Under the pieces are notes generated by a model. The model had not been told where the DNA came from. It did no database searches and saw nothing but the letters and a program-made list of their open reading frames with translations. Position numbers and translations under genes: made by a program. A DNA stretch of 8,332 nt from Bacteroidales bacterium UBA4459 (lineage in GTDB: Bacteria > Bacteroidota > Bacteroidia > Bacteroidales > F082). The DNA lies in contig DGOT01000256.1 in the NCBI GenBank assembly GCA_002389465.1, positions 1 to 8,332 on the forward strand, given 5' to 3'. This document shows, piece by piece, positions 1 to 7,019 of the stretch; position 1 is the first letter of the stretch; each line of letters opens with the position of its first letter.

Positions 1-312
1 TACATTCATGTAGAAGTTGAGGATCTCATATTCTACAACACGCTTACGCCCAATGGTGACGGAGTGAATGATAAATGGATTATTGACGGTATACAGTTCT
101 ACCCCGAGAATAAAGTATTTCTGTTCAACCGCTGGGGAGATGAAATTAACTACCTGGAGCATTATGATAACAGCAGTGTTTATTGGGACGGAAAAAGCAA
201 ACATGATAAAGTATTACCTGATGGCACTTATTACTATGTATTTTATATAAAAATAGAAGGTGTTGAAAGAACATTTACCGGATGGGTTTTTATGCACGGT
301 GCACATCAATAA
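1..312 (+). CDS. Secreted/surface protein, C-terminal type B T9SS sorting domain (gliding-motility CHU_C), 5' truncated
   Basis: This is the last 103 residues of a protein whose start lies outside the window; the frame is open from base 1 to the TAA at 310-312. The residues match the CHU_C / type B CTD used by the Bacteroidota type IX secretion system. Seen in order are a TPNGDGVND turn, the strand YPENKVFLFNRWGDEI, a WDGKS segment, LPDGTYYYVFYI, and a terminal GWVFMHG strand. In this family the domain directs the protein through the T9SS translocon to the cell surface or medium. Type B domains are typical of very large adhesins and Ig-repeat proteins such as F. johnsoniae SprB. What the missing N-terminal part does cannot be seen. 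A PorP/SprF gene follows 30 bp later, the usual arrangement for type B cargo. Confidence 0.93.
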   Translation, partial: YIHVEVEDLIFYNTLTPNGDGVNDKWIIDGIQFYPENKVFLFNRWGDEINYLEHYDNSSVYWDGKSKHDKVLPDGTYYYVFYIKIEGVERTFTGWVFMHGAHQ

Positions 313-342
313 AAAAACGAGAATACTTAAAAAACTACTGAT

Positions 343-1266
343 ATGAAAAGGACGGTATTTACACTATTGATCACAATGCTTAGCTTAGGAGCGTTTGCTC
401 AGCAAGACGCATTGTTCAGCCAATACATGTTCAATAAACTGATTATTAACCCGGCTTATGCAGGTTCACGTGACGGCTTAAGCATGACTCTTGTCGGGCG
501 AAGACAATGGGTAGGAATTGAAGGAGCCCCTCAAACCCTGACATTTTCGATACAATCGCCGCTAAAAAATGATAACATTGGCCTAGGTTTTTATTTCTAC
601 ACGGATATATTAGGGCCTTATCAATCCTCAGGGGCTATTGGTACTTTTTCCTACAGGTTAAAACTGGGTAGAGGACACCTGGCGTTTGGCCTTCAGGGAG
701 GTGTCAAATACACTACTTTCGACATCAATAAAATCACTGTGCCTGATGAATCAGATGCTTTGTTAACCAATGGATATTCTAAAAAGTTCGTCCCTGACGC
801 TAACTTTGGGATTTACTATAATACCAACAGGTTTTATGTTGGCTTTTCATCAAAACACCTGTTTGAGGCGGAGTATGGTTACATAGAAAACGCGAGTGAT
901 GAGTCGGTTTACGGAACGCTGATTAGGCATTTCTATGCCATGGCCGGTGTTGCCATCCCGTTAAGTGAAAGTTTGGTGCTCAGGCCATCAACTCTGGTGA
1001 AGTTTACACCAAATGCTCCTGTTCAGGTCGATCTGAATGCCAGCTTATTAATAAAAAATACGCTTTGGCTTGGGGTTTCTTACAGAACAAAAAAAGCAGT
1101 TGTATTGCTTGCAGAAGTTGTGATTGGTGAAAAGCTCAGAATAGGATACTCATATGACATATATATGAACGAAATTCAGCAATATAACAGTGGATCACAT
1201 GAAATTATGTTGGAATACAATATTCCGATAATTAAAAACAGAATGTTAACACCAAGGTATTTCTAG
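343..1266 (+). CDS. PorP/SprF family type IX secretion system outer-membrane protein
   Basis: A 307-residue predicted outer-membrane beta-barrel protein. Residues 1-20 form a Sec signal peptide with likely cleavage after AFAQ. The mature start has the family hallmark: SQYMFNKL (26-33) followed by NPAYAGS (36-42), then RRQWVGIEGAP (53-63). Alternating short strands ending in aromatic residues follow, with LRIGYSYD (265-272) and GSHEIMLEY (284-292) near the end, and the protein closes with PRYF. All of these recur in PorP/SprF proteins. SprF is needed for surface display of SprB in F. johnsoniae, and PorP is a T9SS core component in Porphyromonas. The position directly after a type B CTD gene suggests, by inference, a cargo-specific SprF-like partner and not the single core PorP. 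The ATG lies in an A-rich leader without a Shine-Dalgarno sequence. Length is normal for the family. Confidence 0.93.
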   Translation: MKRTVFTLLITMLSLGAFAQQDALFSQYMFNKLIINPAYAGSRDGLSMTLVGRRQWVGIEGAPQTLTFSIQSPLKNDNIGLGFYFYTDILGPYQSSGAIGTFSYRLKLGRGHLAFGLQGGVKYTTFDINKITVPDESDALLTNGYSKKFVPDANFGIYYNTNRFYVGFSSKHLFEAEYGYIENASDESVYGTLIRHFYAMAGVAIPLSESLVLRPSTLVKFTPNAPVQVDLNASLLIKNTLWLGVSYRTKKAVVLLAEVVIGEKLRIGYSYDIYMNEIQQYNSGSHEIMLEYNIPIIKNRMLTPRYF

Positions 1267-1304
1267 TTAACTTTTGACATTAATAATTCAAATTAAGAAA
1301 ACCT

Positions 1305-3338
1305 ATGAAATCTAAATATTTAATTCTGGCATTGGCCTTTTTGACAGCTTGGGGATCACAGACCTTTGGCCAATCCATAAAAAAAGCAGATAAACGTGTT
1401 ACTTTTTATGAATATGCAGTAGCCATTCCGGTTTTGGAAAATATTATTGCAAAAAACAAGGAAGGAAAACAGGAGGCTATGGTATTGCTGGCCGACTGTT
1501 ACCGCCTGATCGGCGATGAAGAAAATGCAGCTGGAATGTATGGCCGTATAATAAGTCTTGACAGCATTGACCCGATCAATCATTATTACTATGGCCAGGT
1601 GTTACGTACACTGGGAAAATATCAGGAAGCAAAAGAACAGTTTTTAACGTATGCCAAACTTGTTCCCGATGATCCCAAAGGACCTCTTTTTGCTGAATAT
1701 TGCGAAGAAATTTATTCATTACTCAGTACGGCACCTGAAAACAAGGTGCATAATATTTCATCCATCAACTCGGAAAATTCAGAGTTTTCTCCTGTTATTT
1801 ATAAAGACGGAGTTCTCTTTTCGTCCGACAGGAAACTAAAAAAATATCTGAATCCTATCTACGATTGGACCGGTGCTCCATACCTGAACTTTTTCTTTGC
1901 AACAGCTGACAGCTCTCGCCCTTCATATGATCCTTCTTATACTGAAGCCGAAGGCTTTTCAAATAAACTAAATGATGAGTATCATGACGGAACAGCTGTT
2001 CTTAACATTACCGGCGATGTCATCTACTTCACCAGAACCATCAAGAAAAAAGGTGAGAAAGATGAGGATAATATCATTACGTACAGGCTTAAAATTTACA
2101 CTTCAGAATTTGCGGATGGTAAATGGACCAAGGCAAAGCCAATAACACTGAATAGTGATACATATTCCATAGGTCATCCGGCGTTGTCGACTGATGATAA
2201 TAAACTGTATTTTGTATCAGATATGCCCGGAGGATTTGGCGGTACTGATCTTTATATATCAGAAAGGGCCGAAGAAGGTTGGGGCGAACCCAGAAATCTG
2301 GGGCCTGTTATCAATACGCCCGAAAACGAAATGTTTCCTTACATACATAAAGACGGCACTTTGTATTTTGCTTCAGCAGGTCATTTGGGATATGGTGGAT
2401 TGGACATTTTCTTTTCAAAAAAGGAGAATGATGTATGGTCGGAACCTGTGAACATGATGGCTCCTTTGAATTCATCCTACGATGACTTCGGAATTACTTT
2501 TATGCCCGGCTTGAATATCGGCTTATTCAGTTCAAACCGCCCCGGAGGTTCCGGAAAAGATGATATTTATGCTTTTGAAGGATTAATAACCGTAAAAGGA
2601 AAAGTTTTAGCGTGTGATGACTCAGGTATTGACTGCATTCCTCTTGCAAATGCAACTGTATTTGTTCTCGACAAAAGCACAAATAAAGTAAATGTTCTAA
2701 AAACGGATTTGGCAGGTCATTACGAACTTGAAGTTAGTCCCAGAAGCGAATATTCCATTAAAGCCAGCAAAGAAGGTTATTTTAGTGATTGTTCAAGTAT
2801 TAAAGTGGGAAATAAATATTTTACCGTGCGCGATCTGATCCTGGAAAAACCAAAAGCAGGAAAAGTGTTTACCGTTGACAATATTTATTACGATTTCGAC
2901 AAGTCATTTATTCGTGAAGACGCCAAACCTGCGCTGAATAATCTGGTGCGTATCATGCAGGAAAATCCGATTACTGTTGAGTTAAGTTCGCACACCGACT
3001 GTAGGGGAAGCGATGAATACAATATGAAGCTTTCGCAGCGCAGAGCGCAGGCTGCCGTTGACTACATTATAGAACAGGGTGTTAACACAAGCCGGATTAC
3101 AGCTAAAGGATATGGCGAATCGAAACCGGTTGTTATTTGCAGCCCATGCCTGTCGTGTACAGAAGAAGAACACCAGTTAAACCGGCGTACTGAATTTAAA
3201 ATAATCAGTGTTACACCCGAGCCTCCGCCAAGGGAAATTGATGAATCAAAATACCTGAATGGAGACCTCTTTAACCAAGATTATTTTCCAAAAAGTTTCT
3301 TTGAAGGATGTAATTTTTCAGAACCACTTGATAATTAA
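1305..3338 (+). CDS. PorE-like OmpA family protein (TPR, PD40 propeller, carboxypeptidase-regulatory-like, OmpA)
   Basis: A 677-residue predicted periplasmic/outer-membrane protein with a signal peptide (1-23, cleavage near TFGQ). No lipobox cysteine is seen. Domains in order: TPR-like helices (about 30-140); a WD40/PD40-like propeller (about 155-425) with repeats such as DNKLYFVSDMPGG and DGTLYFASAGH; a carboxypeptidase-regulatory-like beta sandwich (about 428-513); and an OmpA C-terminal domain (about 522-635). In the OmpA domain D565 of HTDCRG and R580 of LSQRRA are 15 residues apart, the spacing of the diaminopimelate-binding Asp/Arg pair, and NRRTEF (626-631) closes it. This four-domain order is that of PorE, the peptidoglycan-binding T9SS component of Porphyromonas gingivalis. 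Homologues often accompany PorP/SprF genes, as here (38 bp downstream). The predicted role is tethering the PorP-type protein or its cargo machinery to the cell wall. Orthology to porE itself is unproven because Bacteroidota carry many paralogues. Confidence 0.9.
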   Translation: MKSKYLILALAFLTAWGSQTFGQSIKKADKRVTFYEYAVAIPVLENIIAKNKEGKQEAMVLLADCYRLIGDEENAAGMYGRIISLDSIDPINHYYYGQVLRTLGKYQEAKEQFLTYAKLVPDDPKGPLFAEYCEEIYSLLSTAPENKVHNISSINSENSEFSPVIYKDGVLFSSDRKLKKYLNPIYDWTGAPYLNFFFATADSSRPSYDPSYTEAEGFSNKLNDEYHDGTAVLNITGDVIYFTRTIKKKGEKDEDNIITYRLKIYTSEFADGKWTKAKPITLNSDTYSIGHPALSTDDNKLYFVSDMPGGFGGTDLYISERAEEGWGEPRNLGPVINTPENEMFPYIHKDGTLYFASAGHLGYGGLDIFFSKKENDVWSEPVNMMAPLNSSYDDFGITFMPGLNIGLFSSNRPGGSGKDDIYAFEGLITVKGKVLACDDSGIDCIPLANATVFVLDKSTNKVNVLKTDLAGHYELEVSPRSEYSIKASKEGYFSDCSSIKVGNKYFTVRDLILEKPKAGKVFTVDNIYYDFDKSFIREDAKPALNNLVRIMQENPITVELSSHTDCRGSDEYNMKLSQRRAQAAVDYIIEQGVNTSRITAKGYGESKPVVICSPCLSCTEEEHQLNRRTEFKIISVTPEPPPREIDESKYLNGDLFNQDYFPKSFFEGCNFSEPLDN

Positions 3339-3511
3339 AGGAAATGATATTACCTTTGGACAAAATATTAATTGCGACGTTGATACAAGGCAAGCAAATG
3401 AGACAGCTTGGGGTAAATGAAATGGCGTTGCCTTAATTATTGGGGTTGCTTGTACCTGATGATTAAACCGTAATGTTGTTTCGCTGAATTTACCTTAATT
3501 GTTTCCCTGAG

Positions 3512-3537
3512 GGTGGGCCGTAAGGCCCACCTTTTTT
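3512..3537 (+). terminator. Rho-independent terminator of the T9SS cassette
   Basis: A perfect 8-bp stem GGTGGGCC / GGCCCACC with a GTAA loop is followed directly by six T residues. It lies about 170 bp past the OmpA-protein stop and touches the stop codon of the convergent ispG. On the - strand no T tract follows the stem, so it should act mainly on + strand transcripts. Confidence 0.85.
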
Positions 3538-5131
3538 ATTTGTTATCAGGGAACACTTCTTCCTGCCAATCGTTATTTTCTTTTATAAGGTCAATTAAGG
3601 CGTCAACAGCCAGTGATTCATCGAGATTTTTACGTACAAGCGTAGTTCCTTTGTATAGATTTATTTTTCCTTTACCACAGCCAACATAACCGTAATCAGC
3701 ATCTGTCATCTCTCCTGGTCCGTTTACAATACAGCCCATTACAGCAATCTTAAGGCTTTTTAAATGTGCGGTTTTCTTCCTGACTTTTTCCAGATGTTCC
3801 ATGATACTAAAATGCGTGCGGCCACACGAAGGGCAGGCAATAAATTCCGCTTTGGAATAACGTAACCCCAGAGCCTGCAAAATATCCAGGGCCAAGCGGG
3901 CATTGTCATCGGTAGATGCGTTTTTGTTATGGATACAAATACCCTGCGCCGGACAAATATCTTTTAAAAAGGAAAATTCGGCCGCGGCTCTTAAACAGAC
4001 AATTTTCTGGTCAGTCGAATAATCAAGTTTTATGAAAGAAGGTTGTTCCGGTTGGCCTGCTTCAGAAAATTTGGCTTTTTCATATTCTGTAATTTTTCTT
4101 CCTTTGTATAAAACTTCGTGTCCGTCCAGTGAAAAATCGGAAACAGCGGAAATTCCCTGTGAAATAACATAAGGCGGTTTTGTGAAATAAGTCTGGTGAA
4201 GTTTATCTCCCTCTTTTTTAAGAATAATTTTTTCAGCATGTATTTCCGGTGGATCTTTTTTACCGTATAATTCTACCAATTTTTGGGCAACTGGAATTTC
4301 TTCTGCCGGGTCTTCGGTCAAACTTACCCGTACCGTATCTCCTATGCCCAGCATCAGTAAATGGCCAATGCCCGCTGCCGATTTAATTCTTCCATCGATA
4401 CCGGCACCAGCTTCGGTAACGCCAAGATGCACCGGGTAATAAACGCCTTCTTTATTCATTCGGTTTACCAACAACTTATTGGCTTCAATCATAATGCGTA
4501 CATCGCTTGCTTTTAGCGACAGCGTCAGCTGTTCAAACCCGTATTGTCGGCAAATTTGTATAAATTCCATCGCCGATTCCACCATGCCATTCGGTGTGTT
4601 CCCATGTCTGACAAGAATACGGTTGGACAGCGAGCCATGGTTAACGCCGATGCGGATGGCTGTATGATGCCTTTTACACGTATTCAACAAGGGAAGTAAT
4701 TTCTTTTCTGTTTCTTTCAATTCAAAAAGATATTCTTCTTCTGTATATCCGGCCTTTATTTGATGAGTGCCTGTGAAATTACCGGGATTGATCCGTACTT
4801 TTTCGACATATTGAGCTGCAATCCCGGCAATATTCGGATTGAAATGCACGTCGGCTACCAGGGGCAGTTTGTACCCTTTTTGGATAAGGATGCTTTTTAT
4901 GTTTTCCAGATTCCGGGCCTCATTGATGTTTTGTACTGCCATGCGCACTACAGCACACCCTGCGTCAGCCAGTTTCACGACCTGGCGAATTGTGGCATCT
5001 GTATCTGTTGTCCGGGTAGTGGTCATCGACTGAACAACAACAGGGTTATTACCTCCGATCAATAAATTCCCTATCCGAACTTCCCGGCTTCGGCTATGTA
5101 GCTCCTCATGAAACGAGAAAAAAGACATCAT
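3536..5131 (-). CDS. ispG: 4-hydroxy-3-methylbut-2-en-1-yl diphosphate synthase, enlarged (insert-containing) type
   Basis: IspG (GcpE) is the cytoplasmic [4Fe-4S] enzyme that reduces methylerythritol cyclodiphosphate to HMBPP in the MEP isoprenoid pathway. The N-terminal TIM barrel (about 15-290) shows VVVQSMTTTRTTDTDAT, LVADVHFNP, EKVRINPGNF and GIGDTVRVSLTEDP. The C-terminal cluster domain (about 425-530) has CPSCGRT (C433, C436) and MGCIVNGPGE (C467, E474). This is the Cys-Cys-Cys-Glu ligand set of the E. coli enzyme with the same 7-residue Cys-Glu spacing. About 130 residues (290-425) separate the two, the extra domain of the plant/Bacteroidota type. At 531 residues it is longer than the roughly 370-residue two-domain form but, from memory, shorter than the usual 600 or more of Bacteroidota homologues. 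The start is a double ATG (5131 or 5128). It is the last gene of a three-gene - strand run, 56 bp after the kinase gene, with its own candidate promoter. Confidence 0.96.
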   Translation of the reverse strand: MMSFFSFHEELHSRSREVRIGNLLIGGNNPVVVQSMTTTRTTDTDATIRQVVKLADAGCAVVRMAVQNINEARNLENIKSILIQKGYKLPLVADVHFNPNIAGIAAQYVEKVRINPGNFTGTHQIKAGYTEEEYLFELKETEKKLLPLLNTCKRHHTAIRIGVNHGSLSNRILVRHGNTPNGMVESAMEFIQICRQYGFEQLTLSLKASDVRIMIEANKLLVNRMNKEGVYYPVHLGVTEAGAGIDGRIKSAAGIGHLLMLGIGDTVRVSLTEDPAEEIPVAQKLVELYGKKDPPEIHAEKIILKKEGDKLHQTYFTKPPYVISQGISAVSDFSLDGHEVLYKGRKITEYEKAKFSEAGQPEQPSFIKLDYSTDQKIVCLRAAAEFSFLKDICPAQGICIHNKNASTDDNARLALDILQALGLRYSKAEFIACPSCGRTHFSIMEHLEKVRKKTAHLKSLKIAVMGCIVNGPGEMTDADYGYVGCGKGKINLYKGTTLVRKNLDESLAVDALIDLIKENNDWQEEVFPDNK

Positions 5132-5150
5132 TCAGTTTTGTATCCGCTGC

Positions 5151-5158
5151 CAAAATTA
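5151..5158 (-). promoter_or_regulatory. Candidate -7 element for ispG
   Basis: TAATTTTG on the - strand fits the Bacteroidota consensus TAnnTTTG and lies 19 bp upstream of the ispG ATG, in the gap after the kinase gene. The nearest TTG that could act as a -33 element is 25 bp further upstream, longer than the usual 19-22. The promoter is therefore plausible but weak, and read-through from the upstream genes may also supply ispG. Confidence 0.45.
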
Positions 5159-5187
5159 ACATTAAGTCAGCAGGTAACGAACACAAC

Positions 5188-6060
5188 TCAGAACTTTCGC
5201 AAAATGGCCTGTACCGAAGCGGCATAACCGCCACCGAACAGGTTTACATGCACCATCAGCGGGTAGAGATTACAATAATCGAGACGCTGCTGCCATCCCT
5301 TTTCAAGTGGATAATAACGATGATAGGCTTCGTAAAAACGGCTGTTAAACCCTCCGAACAATTGCGACATCCCCAGTTCCATTTCCCTATGGCCATAATA
5401 AACGGCCGGGTCAATAATGACGGGCTTCCCCTGTTCGTTCACCATGTAATTGCCGCTCCATAGGTCGCCGTGGAGCAACGCCGGCGGTTCCCGGGGAAAC
5501 AGCTCGGGCAGTTTCAGGTAAAACCGTATAAAAGCACGTGCCAAATCCGTTCCTATCCTTCCGTTATCCCGGGCCATTTTTACCTGTTTTTCCAATCGTT
5601 CCTCCCGGAAAAAATCTTCCCAGTTATCGTGCTTTTTATTCAACTGAGGAAGGAATCCGATATAATTGTCATGATCCAGCCCGAAATAAGTGGCTGTATT
5701 CCGGTGCAGAGTAGCCAGTCCTTCGGCAAACAACTCCCAGAAATCCGGCTGCTTTGGAGCGCTTTTGATAAAACCAAGAATAAGAAAGGCTGTGTTGTTT
5801 GTTTTGCCCGTTGCCATTACTTCAGGGACGTCAATAGCACCTGTTGAAGCCAGTATTTTCAGCCCCAGGGCTTCTTTTTCAAACATCCCGGGATAAAGCG
5901 AAGCAGAGTTTTGCTTGACGAAAAACAATCCGGCATTTGTACCTACTTTGTAGGCATCGTTGATGGAACCTCCGCTGACAGAGTTTGTATTTAAAATTTC
6001 AACCGGCTTGTTGAAATTTTCCGATAATATTTGCTCGACAGCGGTTTTCCAGAACATCAT
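5188..6060 (-). CDS. Fructosamine kinase family protein (aminoglycoside phosphotransferase-like fold)
   Basis: A 290-residue cytoplasmic small-molecule kinase of the fructosamine/ketosamine-3-kinase family. Members phosphorylate ketosamine adducts on glycated amines, which leads to deglycation; the true substrate of most bacterial members is unknown. Visible motifs are the nucleotide loop SVSGGSINDAY (27-37), the ATP lysine K49 in FFVKQN, a helix C glutamate (E63), the catalytic loop HGDLWSGN (197-204) with D199 and N204, and the metal-binding D217 in IIDPAVYYGHRE. HGDLWSGN and DPAVYYGHREME are typical of this family and separate it from aminoglycoside or choline kinases. The loop residue that is Cys in plant and human FN3K is Ser here (S32). 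Length is normal. The start is ATGATG directly after an in-frame TGA, 18 bp downstream of the nuclease gene, so co-transcription with it is likely. Confidence 0.92.
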   Translation of the reverse strand: MMFWKTAVEQILSENFNKPVEILNTNSVSGGSINDAYKVGTNAGLFFVKQNSASLYPGMFEKEALGLKILASTGAIDVPEVMATGKTNNTAFLILGFIKSAPKQPDFWELFAEGLATLHRNTATYFGLDHDNYIGFLPQLNKKHDNWEDFFREERLEKQVKMARDNGRIGTDLARAFIRFYLKLPELFPREPPALLHGDLWSGNYMVNEQGKPVIIDPAVYYGHREMELGMSQLFGGFNSRFYEAYHRYYPLEKGWQQRLDYCNLYPLMVHVNLFGGGYAASVQAILRKF

Positions 6061-6078
6061 TCATACGGGTTAACAATG

Positions 6079-6927
6079 CTATTTTCCAATCAAATAACGA
6101 ATTTCGTCAAGAACTCTGCGGACTTGTTTCTCATTCAATCTCTGTCTTCTTAACAGATCTTCATTTTTCAATAGTTCACGGCACAAAACAATCCCTTCGT
6201 CAAGAATTTCTTTTTTCTGTCCTTTATTCAGGCTACGTAATGTAGTTATGGGATATAATCCCGCTTTATCCGTATAATATTTCAGACTTCCATTTTTCGG
6301 GTAATCCCACGAGATCAGTCCCAGCCCGGCACATTCGGCAAAAGCAATGGCATCTTTGGTAAAGCGCGCATTGGTGGCCACAAATCCCTGCACGTTCATA
6401 TCCTTAAATCGACTTTCCGTTACCCATTTTTCTTTGATGTCTTCGAATCGTGAGTTGATATACAGCGGAACCTGCACATTTGTTTTAGCCCGGTAATCGC
6501 TGTGAAATTTACATTCCACGATCACCTGCTCTCCTGGTTTAATGGCTACTACATCCACTTCGTGCTGTACGCATTTTCCCATAATTTGTTGTCCCGTCTT
6601 CACCTGGTATCCAAACGATTCAAAAAGTCGCCCAACGAATAATTCAAACGGATAGCCCGAAGGTCCCAAATCGAAAATGGCTTTTTTCAGGCGGTAACGC
6701 CCGGCAATCCTGTGTTCTTTTTTTTTCTTTAACAGTGCATAAGCCAGTTGGTAAATTTTACGGGAAGGTATGCCATCATAAATCTGTTGTTCTACTTTTA
6801 CTGCAATGCTCTTGCTCTGGTTTTCATCAGCACCCGAATTTCGCAAGGCGGCAATCAGTTTTTGCGGATCGTAGGGCACGCGGGTTCCGTCCGCTTTAAC
6901 AATCGATATTGTTTTGTTTGATGTCAT
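6079..6927 (-). CDS. ATP-cone domain fused to Mrr-like PD-(D/E)XK nuclease
   Basis: A 282-residue two-domain protein. Residues about 4-88 resemble an ATP-cone, the nucleotide-sensing module of NrdR and ribonucleotide reductases: the opening ISIVKADGTRVPYDPQKL, then a helical body, then AGRYRLKKAI. Residues about 90-210 resemble a restriction endonuclease type IV (Mrr-like) domain: PFELFVGRLFESFGY (helix with E95), HEVDVVA (D125) and VIVECKF (E138-x-K140), giving a complete D...ExK catalytic set. The last 50 or so residues are charged and helical and I do not recognise them. The expected activity is nucleotide-regulated DNA cleavage, but substrate and role are unknown. No methyltransferase or defence gene is adjacent. 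The frame extends to a TTG at 6936, but that codon lies inside a consensus -7 element, so I chose the ATG at 6927. First gene of the nuclease-kinase-ispG run. Confidence 0.88.
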   Translation of the reverse strand: MTSNKTISIVKADGTRVPYDPQKLIAALRNSGADENQSKSIAVKVEQQIYDGIPSRKIYQLAYALLKKKKEHRIAGRYRLKKAIFDLGPSGYPFELFVGRLFESFGYQVKTGQQIMGKCVQHEVDVVAIKPGEQVIVECKFHSDYRAKTNVQVPLYINSRFEDIKEKWVTESRFKDMNVQGFVATNARFTKDAIAFAECAGLGLISWDYPKNGSLKYYTDKAGLYPITTLRSLNKGQKKEILDEGIVLCRELLKNEDLLRRQRLNEKQVRRVLDEIRYLIGK

Positions 6928-6933
6928 TCCGAA

Positions 6934-6966
6934 CAAATATAACTATTTAAAAAGCAGGTTTATCAA
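6934..6966 (-). promoter_or_regulatory. Promoter of the ATP-cone nuclease gene
   Basis: On the - strand a TTG (6966-6964) is followed after 22 bp by TATATTTG (6941-6934), matching the Bacteroidota TTG / TAnnTTTG promoter. Transcription would begin within a few bases of the ATG at 6927, giving a very short or absent leader. Its position rules out the TTG at 6936 as a start codon if this promoter is used. Confidence 0.6.
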
Positions 6967-6971
6967 TTCCG

Positions 6972-6979
6972 CAAATTTA
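6972..6979 (-). promoter_or_regulatory. Second candidate -7 element for the ATP-cone nuclease gene
   Basis: TAAATTTG on the - strand also fits TAnnTTTG and would give a leader of about 40 nt. The nearest TTTTG upstream is 25 bp away, so its -33 element is weaker than that of the proximal promoter. It may be a tandem promoter or a chance match in AT-rich DNA. Confidence 0.3.
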
Positions 6980-7019
6980 GCACACAAAGTATCCCCCGGA
7001 CGATCAAAAGCAAGAACTT

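Noticed and set aside
3505..3535. Terminator for ispG on the - strand from the hairpin at 3512-3531
   Set aside because: On the - strand the stem is followed by CCTCAGGG, not a T tract, so it is assigned to the + strand cassette only.
4760..5065. 101-codon open frame on the + strand opposite ispG
   Set aside because: It lies wholly within the well-supported ispG gene, has no recognisable domain, and has no promoter or partner.
5470..5847. 125-codon open frame on the + strand opposite the kinase gene
   Set aside because: It is antisense to conserved kinase motifs and has no family resemblance; an overlap artefact.
6079..6927. Classical restriction-modification system
   Set aside because: No methyltransferase or specificity gene lies next to it, and the neighbours are metabolic; the nuclease is described without assigning it to a restriction system.
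6928..6936. Longer N-terminus of the ATP-cone nuclease from a TTG codon at 6936
   Set aside because: The TTG is part of a consensus -7 promoter element (6941-6934), and the ATG at 6927 gives a normal ATP-cone start.
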